From: Acetobacteraceae bacterium
GTDB taxonomy: Bacteria; Pseudomonadota; Alphaproteobacteria; Zavarziniales; Zavarziniaceae
Direction: 5' to 3'
Assembly: GCA_947379865.1 (NCBI GenBank)
Contig: CANCOY010000036.1
Span: forward strand, 1 to 32,742
DNA length: 32,742 nt
The translations under genes were made by a program, and so were the position numbers. A model generated the notes under the pieces. It had not been told where the DNA came from and searched no databases. It was given only the letters and a program-made list of their open reading frames with translations. Each line of letters starts with the position of its first letter. The first letter of the stretch is position 1. Below are positions 1 to 7,183 of this stretch, piece after piece.

Positions 1-2454
1 GGGGCTGCGTGGTTGCTTGCGACCGCCAGATCCTCTCGGCGGGTCGAGAGTGGTTCCGGGGTTGTGGGCGGTGACGTTGGCGGGGGCGGCGAGATTTGGG
101 GCGTGGACATGGCCGGCGCCCTGGGCGCGGCGGGTGCGGCCCCCTGGGCGCTGGATCTTGACGCTCTGGTCTGGTCGCTCCCGTCCAGCCATGGTGATCA
201 GGCGGGTCCGGTTGGTGCCGGCCGGAGACTTGCCCATAACGCCTGGCTCAAAGGCGTTCATGCAGCAGAAGCTGAAAGGGTCGCGGCCGCTTTCGCCGCA
301 CTGGTTGATGGGTCAGCCGCGACACTTGATCTGCGTTTCCGGCTCTGCCGGGAAGATGGTGCCGTCGCCTCTGTCGAATGCCGGGGCGGCGTTGTGGAAA
401 AAGCCTCTGGCCCCAGAATGGCCTTGGGGCTGATGCGTGATATCACGGCCGAGATTGCCCTCAGTGAGCAGGGCAGGGCGGCGAACGACCGAAAGGCCGC
501 TGCCATCGCCCGCCAGGAGTTTCTCGCGGTGGTCAGCCATGAGGTTCGTACACCGATGAATGGTGTGCTGGGCCTAAGCCGTCTGCTCCTTGAAAGCAAT
601 CTCACGGGTGAGCAGCGTGACTATGCTGAGACAATCGCCAGTTCCGGCGAAAATCTTCTCTGTGTCATCAATGACATTCTCGATCTTTCAAAGATGGAGG
701 CCGGTAAGCTGCAGCTTGATCCGGTCGCCTTCGAGTCTCGATCCCTCGTCGATCATTGCCTCGCGATCATGGCGCCTGCCGCCACCGAGAAAGGCATCGC
801 CCTTGCGGCCTGTGTCGCGAGCAATGTGCCGTTGCGCGGCACGGCAGACAGGGGGCGGTTACAGCAGATTATTGTCAGCCTGCTCGGGAACGCCATCAAA
901 TATACTGCACAAGGCGGCGTCACCCTGCGGGTTCACACTGGGCCGGCAGAAACCGATGGTGCCTGCCGGTTGGTGGTGACAATCCGGGACAGCGGCATCG
1001 GTATTCCCGAAGCCCAGCAGGAAACAATGTTCTCTGGCGTGGACGACGCCGATGTCACCATCTCGGCGCGGTACAATGGCAAGGGTCTTGGCTTGGCCGT
1101 GGCACGGCGTCTGTGCAATGCCATGGGTGGCACCATTTCGCTGCATAGCCAGCTGGATGTGGGAACCACTGTCACCTTTGACATAGTACTGGACCAGTGC
1201 GGTCTGGCAGACGCACCGCCCGTGCCGGTTGACCGCCCCGTTCTGGTGATCGAACCCGAAGAACTGATCAGGGACACCATGGTGGCGGCCCTGGAAATGC
1301 GCGGGGTTTCGGTCATCACCAACCCGGGAGAGGCGGGTGGCGCCGATGTGGCGGTCGTCGTGCTATCCCATCGCTCGGCCCTTGATCGTGACGAGGTTCT
1401 GGCGGAAGCCGCCGAATACGGAATGCAGGTGGCCGAAACGGTTGCCTATACCCCCAGCCGCGCTCAGGCCAATGCGCATCTTTTTGTCGAGCCGTTGCGC
1501 GCCATCGATTACGACGCCATTGCCAATGCAGCCCGCAATCCCCTTGACCTGCAACGGCTGGAGCCAACCCGGCCCATTGAGGCCACACGCGATCCGCTGG
1601 GGCGTGATGGGCGGCAAGGCCGCAGTCTGCTGGTGCTTGTGGTTGAGGACAATGCGGTCAATCAGAAGGTTGCCAGCCGGGTTCTGGAGAAGAATGGGCA
1701 CAGGGTTCTGGTTGCGGAGAATGGGCAGATCGCCCTGGAGATGAGGGCGCAGCACCCCATCGATGTTGTTTTGATGGACCGCCATATGCCCGTCATGGAT
1801 GGGGTGGCCTGCACGGCGGAATGGCGCGCGCTGGATGTTGGGGCAGGGCGTCATATGCCCATCATCGGCCTCACGGCCTCGGTCGCTGAGCAGGATGTGC
1901 GTGAATGCCTTGCGGCAGGCATGGATTCGGTGCTGCACAAGCCCTTCAATCCGGATGATCTCTTTGCCGAAATTGACCGTCTGCTGCCGGATACGGCTGG
2001 TGAGCAATGGACGGGGCAGGAAGCAGGGGACAGCGGCGCCCCTGCTGCCGCAGAGGCTGACCCGCAGATGCCAGCGGCCCATGGGCCGACCGGTGACAGC
2101 GACGATTTGCTGGCCCAGGAAATGTCGGAACTCGATTCCCTGAGAGACATCCTGGGTGACGAGGAAGTGGCAGAATTGTTTACCACCTTCCAGACATCCT
2201 GCACCGAGCTGTCGGCCGAGCTACAAGCCGCGTTGGCGGCAGGCGACGTCGATGTGGTGCGCCGATGCGCCCATACGGCCAAAAGCTCGGCCCGCGTCAT
2301 GGGTTTTCTGGCGCTCGGGCACTTTGCCGAACGCATAGAGGATTGCTGCCGTCCCGAGGGCGATCATGGCGCGGGCATGGCCGATGCCGGTGCACTTGCC
2401 ACCGCGCTCGACACGGCCTCCCGGGTGCCCTCGCCCATTCCGTCCACAGCCTAG
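1..2454 (+). CDS. Hybrid sensor histidine kinase with PAS-like, HisKA, HATPase, two receiver and Hpt domains (5' end unresolved)
   Basis: The reading frame is open to the left edge, so the gene may be truncated. In-window starts are TTG 13, GTG 103 and ATG 109, none with a good ribosome site. Numbered from TTG 13 (813 residues): a PAS-like region at about 45-155; HisKA with phosphoacceptor H176 (VVSHEVRTP); HATPase with N293 (N box), DSGIG at 326-330 and NGKGLGL at 355-361; a degenerate receiver at about 408-500; an intact receiver with E545/D546, phosphoacceptor D589 (LMDRHMP) and K643; and a C-terminal Hpt domain with H754 (CAHTAKSSA). No membrane segment is visible, so it is probably cytoplasmic. 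Family knowledge: such proteins run an internal His-Asp-His relay and pass phosphate to a separate receiver. The next gene, 70 bases downstream, is a stand-alone receiver and the obvious partner (inference). Confidence 0.9.
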   Translation, partial: GAAWLLATARSSRRVESGSGVVGGDVGGGGEIWGVDMAGALGAAGAAPWALDLDALVWSLPSSHGDQAGPVGAGRRLAHNAWLKGVHAAEAERVAAAFAALVDGSAATLDLRFRLCREDGAVASVECRGGVVEKASGPRMALGLMRDITAEIALSEQGRAANDRKAAAIARQEFLAVVSHEVRTPMNGVLGLSRLLLESNLTGEQRDYAETIASSGENLLCVINDILDLSKMEAGKLQLDPVAFESRSLVDHCLAIMAPAATEKGIALAACVASNVPLRGTADRGRLQQIIVSLLGNAIKYTAQGGVTLRVHTGPAETDGACRLVVTIRDSGIGIPEAQQETMFSGVDDADVTISARYNGKGLGLAVARRLCNAMGGTISLHSQLDVGTTVTFDIVLDQCGLADAPPVPVDRPVLVIEPEELIRDTMVAALEMRGVSVITNPGEAGGADVAVVVLSHRSALDRDEVLAEAAEYGMQVAETVAYTPSRAQANAHLFVEPLRAIDYDAIANAARNPLDLQRLEPTRPIEATRDPLGRDGRQGRSLLVLVVEDNAVNQKVASRVLEKNGHRVLVAENGQIALEMRAQHPIDVVLMDRHMPVMDGVACTAEWRALDVGAGRHMPIIGLTASVAEQDVRECLAAGMDSVLHKPFNPDDLFAEIDRLLPDTAGEQWTGQEAGDSGAPAAAEADPQMPAAHGPTGDSDDLLAQEMSELDSLRDILGDEEVAELFTTFQTSCTELSAELQAALAAGDVDVVRRCAHTAKSSARVMGFLALGHFAERIEDCCRPEGDHGAGMADAGALATALDTASRVPSPIPSTA

Positions 2455-2524
2455 TCATGCCGCCTGGCCGCGGCAAAACCGCCTTGAAATCTGCGTAATT
2501 ACGAAAACCTTTCGGGAACTGAAA

Positions 2525-2908
2525 ATGTCAAAACTGAATGTGCCCGTGCTTGTTGTCGACGATCAGGCCCTGATGCGCAAAATCGTTCGCAAGCTTCTTG
2601 CCCACATCGGCTTTACCCGGATTACCGACGTTGCCGATGGTGAGGAGGCCCTGGCCGCCCTGAAGACAGCGCCGCACGGTCTGGTCATCTCGGACTGGAA
2701 CATGGACAAGATGAGCGGTCTTGAATTGCTGGGCTTCATCCGTGCTGATGAGACGCTCAAGCATGTGCCATTCATTCTGGCTACCGCCGAGGCCAAGCCG
2801 GAGCATGTGCTGGCGGCAAAAGAGGCGGGGGCCAGTGGCTATATCGTAAAGCCATTTGACGCTGATTCCCTGAAGGGCAAGATCGAATCCGTGCTTGGCC
2901 CCTTGTAG
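2525..2908 (+). CDS. CheY-like single-domain response regulator
   Basis: 127 residues forming one receiver domain without an output domain. Acidic pocket D12/D13, phosphoacceptor D57 (VISDWNM), switch residue T87, aromatic Y106 and conserved K109 (VKPF) are all in place, so it should be phosphorylated. ATG 2525 is preferred to in-frame codons further upstream because the receiver fold begins directly after it and a GGGAA-type ribosome site lies a few bases before. Single receivers of this type act on the flagellar motor or as phosphate shuttles; which applies here cannot be seen. It follows the hybrid kinase in the same direction and ends 12 bases from the stop of the convergent multi-PAS kinase. 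The likely phosphate donor is the Hpt domain of the upstream gene (inference from order). No cheA, cheW or receptor gene is in the window. Confidence 0.88.
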   Translation: MSKLNVPVLVVDDQALMRKIVRKLLAHIGFTRITDVADGEEALAALKTAPHGLVISDWNMDKMSGLELLGFIRADETLKHVPFILATAEAKPEHVLAAKEAGASGYIVKPFDADSLKGKIESVLGPL

Positions 2909-2920
2909 GGGAACCGCCAT

Positions 2921-5900
2921 TCAGGACCGTGGTTTTGACCCTGCACCGGGTTCCGCGCCCGCAGGGGGCAGCCTAAGGCGTATGCGGAACCGCGCCCCGG
3001 ATCCGGTGTTCTCGGCCGTGATGGTGCCGCCAAATTCCTGAACCACGATGCTGTGGACAATGGACAGGCCAAGACCCATGCCTTCTGACGGCCCCTTTGT
3101 GGTCATGAAGGGCGTAAAGATGTTCCCGAGCACCGAGGGATCTATGCCTGGGCCATTGTCGGTGACAACGACGTCGAGATAACCCCGATCGCGGTTTGGC
3201 GCGAGGGACAAGGTCAGAGCCGGCTTATTGTCAGCCGGAGTTCGCGTTGCCGCGTGGATGGCGTTTGACAGCAGGTTGAGGACGGCCTGCTCAAGCCGAT
3301 GGGGCTCGCCGTAAATCCTTACGCCATCTTCCAGAACGACGTTCAGTTCCACGCCGGCTTCCTGTATCACATCAGATTGTAACAGGATGAGTTCGCGCAA
3401 GGTATCGGCAACGTCGAACCAGAACTTTTCGCTGTTTGGTTTGCGGCTAAGATTGCGCAGGGCGCTGATGACCCGGTCGGCCCGCTCGACATTGCGCGCA
3501 ATCAGCGAAAGCCGTTCGGCGATGGCGCTTTTATCAACATCCTCATCGCGTTCGGACCTGCGCTGGAGGTTGTGCGCCGCCAGTTTGATGGCATTCAGCG
3601 GTTGGCGCAGTTCGTGGGCAACACCGGTTGCCAGTTCGCCGATCATGGCAAGACGGGAGGCGTCGATCAGGGCAACTTCGGCCATGCGCTGGCGGGTGAT
3701 ATCAATCAGGAAGCCATTGAAGGTTTTGCAATTTCCCGTCTGGTCGCGCTCGATCTGCCCCTTGACGGCCAACCAAAGGGGCGGCGTTTCTGGTCTGGAG
3801 CGAATGACAAGTGAGACGCTTTGCTCTCCTGTCTGACGATCCGGATTGAGCGCACTATGAATCAAGGGAAGGTCGGCCGGGTGAACATGCTTTAGCACGG
3901 AGGATATCGGCGAGGTTCCGGGATAGGCTGGCAGGAAGGGCCTGAACGGCTCCGAGACTTGATCGAACGTAATCTCCTCAGAACCATAGTCATAGGATAC
4001 AACCACAACGGCTGCAGCCTCAAGAGCGGTGGCCAGAAGCTCCTGCTGGGCCTTGAATGCGGCTTCCTGCTGCCGTTTTTCAGTTACATCGAGCAGTAGA
4101 CCAACAATGCGCTGCGCCCGTCCATCGTTGTCATACTGAGCCTGGGCGTGCATGGAGAACCAGCGGGCTGGCATGTCTGGGGGAGTTGCCGGATGGGCGA
4201 AGTCTATCGAGAAGGAATCCCGTCGCCCTGCGAGTACCTGGCCCGTCGCATGGCGTAATCTTGCCTGGTCTTCAGGGTGCATATTGGTGAGGGCATTCTG
4301 CGCATTCAGAGATATGGCGCCATCTTTTGGCTGGTTCGTCGATGGGGCCCAGTCAAAAATCACAGTGTTGTCGGACAGATTATAGACAAAGGGTGCCGCC
4401 CTGGCGGCTTCTGCCGCCTGGTGGAGCCGCTTGCGGGCTTCGATGATATCGGATTCGCGGGTCTTGGCTTCCGTGATGTCGAGGCTGACACCCACAAGCC
4501 GGCCTGTGGAACCTATCTTGTCGCTAAGAACCTGCCCGCGTGTCAGCACCCAGATTATCTGGTCGGTGTCGATGAAAAACCGGTATTCGATGGACAGGGG
4601 AATGCTGGGATTGGGGCGGGCGGTGTTGAATGCCGCTTCGAACAGGGCCCTGTCATCTGGGTGAACACGGGCAAGAATTTTCTCGAAGGCAACGGTCTTG
4701 GTTTTAAGTGCTGAAGTGATCCCCTCTTCGGGAGGCAGGGGCACAATGAATTGGCCCCCGGCAACATCGTACTCGAACGGTCCAATGCGGGCGGCATCGA
4801 ATGCGATACGCAACTGCTTGTTGCGAATGGCCACAGTTGCTGCCTGATGCTGGGCATCAAACTGTGCCGCTTCCGCTGTCTTGATCAGTGCCAGCAGTTC
4901 CCGCTCCCGCTGCTTTTGTGCAGTGATGTCAAACATGATCCCGACGGAGCGGACATGGGCACCATCATTGCTGAACAGCTGGAGGCGGCGGTCGTCGATC
5001 CATCGTTCACCGCGTTCGGGATGGAGAATGCGGTAGGTCCGGTCGAGGCGGGATTGCTGGCGCTGGACTGCCTGCTGGTACCTGCCGTTCACAAAGTCTC
5101 GATCATCCGGGTGAATGGCCGCCTGCCACTGGGCGTTGGGTACCATTGGCCCTTGGGGCACGCCGATCAGATCATTTACAGCAGGCGATGCCTCGCCTGC
5201 CTGGGTTGATGCATTGAAGTCGAAGTGCCCGCCAAGCAGGGTTTCAAGGGCGAGGGACAGGAACCCTTCACGTTGTGTCTGGTCGGTTACATCAAGAGCA
5301 ATGCCTGTGGCCGACTTGGCCCGCCCCGTTTCATCATAGGCGAGGTGTGCCCTTATGCTTATCCAGCGGATGCCGAAGGATGCACGCGCAATCTTGAATT
5401 TGCTGGTAAAGATTTGTTGGCTTGCGGTGATGGCCGTCTTCTGTTCGTGCTCCACACGTGCGCGGTCATCGATATGGATAAGGTCCCACCAATCTTCTTC
5501 GGCGATCAGGGCGGGGTCCGCGGGTAGTGCATAGAGTTTACGCAAAGAGGGGGAAGCGCTGGTTACCTTGGCGTCAAAGTCGTAACGGAACATGCCGGCG
5601 TTGATTGTATCAAGCACCAGTTCAAGCTCTGCTTCTTTGACAGAGGCAGCCTCGGCCAGGCCTTGATGCTCTTGCTGTTGCTTGCGGGCAACGGTGATGT
5701 CGAGGGTTATGCCGATAAAGCTGCGTGCCCGCCCATCATGCTCCGAGACAACCTCCCCGATACTTGCGCAGGTTCGCCGTCCAAGAGTTGGGTGATGGAT
5801 GTGCCATTCGACATTTATGGTTTCAACTTCGCCTGCATCTAGCTTGGCGAAGACGTTACGCACGTGCTGACGGTCTTCCGGCAGGACCAATTTTTCAAGG

Positions 5901-6475
5901 GCATCTTCAAAGGCCACAGGCGCGCCAGGCTGCAGGCCGAACGCACGCGATAGCTCATCTTCATAATGGAGGCAGCGGCTGCTGAGGTCATAACGAAAGG
6001 TATTCGCCTTCGCCGCAGTCAGGGCCAGGCTCAATCTTGCTTCGCGTTCAGCAAGCAGGTGTCGGGCAGGGGAGGTGGCCTCAACGGGCGGCTGAGCCGT
6101 AGTCACGGTGTCAGCATGTGGTTTCACCATCAGGACCGCCCCGGACGGTGGGCCGATGCCATCAAAGAGTGGCATGATGGTGAGTTGAAACCCGTGACCG
6201 GTCATCGGATCGGTACTGATGTCTGCCCAGTGGTCGATTACCGGCGCACCTGTGGCAAGAACCTGGGCACAGATCTGGTACAGAACCCCAGTCAGCGGTT
6301 GGCCGGGCGTAATTGCCTGCACGCCAGACATGCTGCCAAGGATCGGATTGGTAGCCGCAACCACAAGCGCAGTGTCAATCAAGACACCACCGAAGCCCGA
6401 GGTTGTGCAGAGCTCCAGCAGATGCCAGCCCAAAGGCTGTGGGCTCTGGGCTGTTAATCCGGGCGCGTTATCCAT
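2921..6475 (-). CDS. Soluble multi-PAS sensor histidine kinase
   Basis: 1184 residues without a transmembrane segment. Residues 1-120 look like a degenerate PAS domain. Six PAS/PAC units follow at about 145-265, 283-400, 404-520, 553-670, 683-800 and 811-928. Each has an HPDD-like motif (for example IHPDD 454-458, VHPDD 604-608, MHPED 732-736) and ends in a V/T-G-x-x-x-D-I/V-T motif. The kinase core has H954 in AHELRQPLN, an H box typical of the HPK4 group, N1071 (NLLSNAI), D1106 (TDNGPGI) and a GMGLGLS lid. There is no receiver, so a separate regulator is needed; the CheY-like protein, whose gene converges 12 bases away, is one candidate. The repeated PAS domains suggest cytoplasmic sensing (redox, flavin, haem or small ligands), but no cofactor ligand is identifiable. 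The start ATG 6475 is followed directly by plausible sequence. Confidence 0.92.
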   Translation of the reverse strand: MDNAPGLTAQSPQPLGWHLLELCTTSGFGGVLIDTALVVAATNPILGSMSGVQAITPGQPLTGVLYQICAQVLATGAPVIDHWADISTDPMTGHGFQLTIMPLFDGIGPPSGAVLMVKPHADTVTTAQPPVEATSPARHLLAEREARLSLALTAAKANTFRYDLSSRCLHYEDELSRAFGLQPGAPVAFEDALEKLVLPEDRQHVRNVFAKLDAGEVETINVEWHIHHPTLGRRTCASIGEVVSEHDGRARSFIGITLDITVARKQQQEHQGLAEAASVKEAELELVLDTINAGMFRYDFDAKVTSASPSLRKLYALPADPALIAEEDWWDLIHIDDRARVEHEQKTAITASQQIFTSKFKIARASFGIRWISIRAHLAYDETGRAKSATGIALDVTDQTQREGFLSLALETLLGGHFDFNASTQAGEASPAVNDLIGVPQGPMVPNAQWQAAIHPDDRDFVNGRYQQAVQRQQSRLDRTYRILHPERGERWIDDRRLQLFSNDGAHVRSVGIMFDITAQKQRERELLALIKTAEAAQFDAQHQAATVAIRNKQLRIAFDAARIGPFEYDVAGGQFIVPLPPEEGITSALKTKTVAFEKILARVHPDDRALFEAAFNTARPNPSIPLSIEYRFFIDTDQIIWVLTRGQVLSDKIGSTGRLVGVSLDITEAKTRESDIIEARKRLHQAAEAARAAPFVYNLSDNTVIFDWAPSTNQPKDGAISLNAQNALTNMHPEDQARLRHATGQVLAGRRDSFSIDFAHPATPPDMPARWFSMHAQAQYDNDGRAQRIVGLLLDVTEKRQQEAAFKAQQELLATALEAAAVVVVSYDYGSEEITFDQVSEPFRPFLPAYPGTSPISSVLKHVHPADLPLIHSALNPDRQTGEQSVSLVIRSRPETPPLWLAVKGQIERDQTGNCKTFNGFLIDITRQRMAEVALIDASRLAMIGELATGVAHELRQPLNAIKLAAHNLQRRSERDEDVDKSAIAERLSLIARNVERADRVISALRNLSRKPNSEKFWFDVADTLRELILLQSDVIQEAGVELNVVLEDGVRIYGEPHRLEQAVLNLLSNAIHAATRTPADNKPALTLSLAPNRDRGYLDVVVTDNGPGIDPSVLGNIFTPFMTTKGPSEGMGLGLSIVHSIVVQEFGGTITAENTGSGARFRIRLRLPPAGAEPGAGSKPRS

Positions 6476-6548
6476 GAGTCGAGTTCTTTTGGGTCAGCGC
6501 AAGAGGGGGCTTCTGGAAGGTACGAGTGCCTGGCTATTTGGTATGGGG

Positions 6549-6565
6549 TGGCCTCTTAGAGGCCA
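6549..6565. promoter_or_regulatory. Perfect 17-bp dyad upstream of the multi-PAS kinase gene
   Basis: TGGCCTCT (6549-6556), one central T, then AGAGGCCA (6558-6565) form a perfect inverted repeat. It lies 74-90 bases before the kinase start on the minus strand. No T-tract follows on either strand, so a protein-binding operator or a leader hairpin is likelier than a terminator. A wider imperfect relation also exists: GTATGG at 6541-6546 and CCATAC at 6593-6598. Confidence 0.45.
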
Positions 6566-6601
6566 GCCTCATCTAGGTTACTCCATAATTCACCATACTG
6601 T

Positions 6602-6616
6602 TTAAGAAATATTTAG
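6602..6616. promoter_or_regulatory. CtrA-like box (one mismatch)
   Basis: TTAA (6602-6605), seven bases, TTAG (6613-6616). The known alphaproteobacterial CtrA site is TTAA-N7-TTAA(C), so this is one base off. It lies in the A/T-rich part of the divergent control region between the multi-PAS kinase and the cyclic-nucleotide-binding gene and could serve either. Confidence 0.3.
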
Positions 6617-6693
6617 CAAAAGGCAGACATACACGATCTGGGCCACTCCGGACCGGCGCCTTGGCTATGGGGCCGTCTTGTTCTGGATCGGGC

Positions 6694-6717
6694 CTGCGTC
6701 GCCCAAAGCGACGGCAG
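6694..6717 (+). other. Stem-loop in the leader of the cyclic-nucleotide-binding gene
   Basis: CTGCGTCGC (6694-6702), loop CCAAA, GCGACGGCAG (6708-6717): nine pairs with one bulged G. It sits 44-67 bases before ATG 6761. No T-run follows. It may be a 5' leader structure or chance. Confidence 0.25.
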
Positions 6718-6760
6718 CAGATCTCCCCCGACGAAATGCGTTTCACTCAGGAGTAAAAAC

Positions 6761-7144
6761 ATGACGATGAAGGTGCGCCGCTTCCGGGCTGGTGAAGTGC
6801 TGTTCCTGACCGGGACCTTGGCCGAAGAGGCATTTCTGATCCGCAAGGGAAAGGTTGAGGTCTATGACGTGGTGGGCGGGGTGGAGACTGTCTTTGCCAC
6901 CCGTGACACCGGCGACATTGTGGGGGAGATTGCGCTGCTGGACGGGCAGCGGCGCAGTGCCAGCCTGCGTGGCGTGACGGACGGTGAACTCATCATCATC
7001 ACCGCGCCGATGCTGCACGATGAGATGCGCAAAGCCTCTCCCATGGTCCGCAAGCTCATGGAGTCGTATCTGTCCAATATCCGGCGGAACAATGCGACCG
7101 CAGCGGCCCAGACGGCCGCCGCCGCAGCGGCCGAGGGGGCGTAG
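6761..7144 (+). CDS. Stand-alone cyclic-nucleotide-binding domain protein
   Basis: 127 residues, nearly all one cNMP-binding (CAP/PKA-type) domain. The phosphate-binding cassette runs from G55-E56 (GEIALL) to R65 (RRSAS). E56 and R65 match the Glu that contacts the ribose hydroxyl and the Arg that contacts the phosphate in the family, so ligand binding is plausible. After the C-terminal helices (about 85-108) there is no helix-turn-helix, kinase or channel, only an Ala-rich tail, so it is not a complete Crp/Fnr regulator. ATG 6761 has a good ribosome site, AGGAG at 6749-6753 with 7-base spacing. It is monocistronic: divergent from the multi-PAS kinase and convergent with the amine oxidase gene. 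Likely a small cytoplasmic signal receiver acting through a partner protein (inference). Confidence 0.85.
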   Translation: MTMKVRRFRAGEVLFLTGTLAEEAFLIRKGKVEVYDVVGGVETVFATRDTGDIVGEIALLDGQRRSASLRGVTDGELIIITAPMLHDEMRKASPMVRKLMESYLSNIRRNNATAAAQTAAAAAAEGA

Positions 7145-7163
7145 CGGCAGGTTCTGCCGCTAC
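7141..7163. terminator. Perfect hairpin, probable bidirectional terminator
   Basis: GTAGCGGCAG (7141-7150), loop GTT, CTGCCGCTAC (7154-7163): a perfect 10-bp stem. On the plus strand it is followed by GCCCCTTT. The stop codon of the cyclic-nucleotide-binding gene (7142-7144) lies inside the left arm, and the convergent amine oxidase gene ends at 7184, so it can serve both. Confidence 0.6.
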
Positions 7164-7183
7164 GCCCCTTTCTGGCTGACGCC

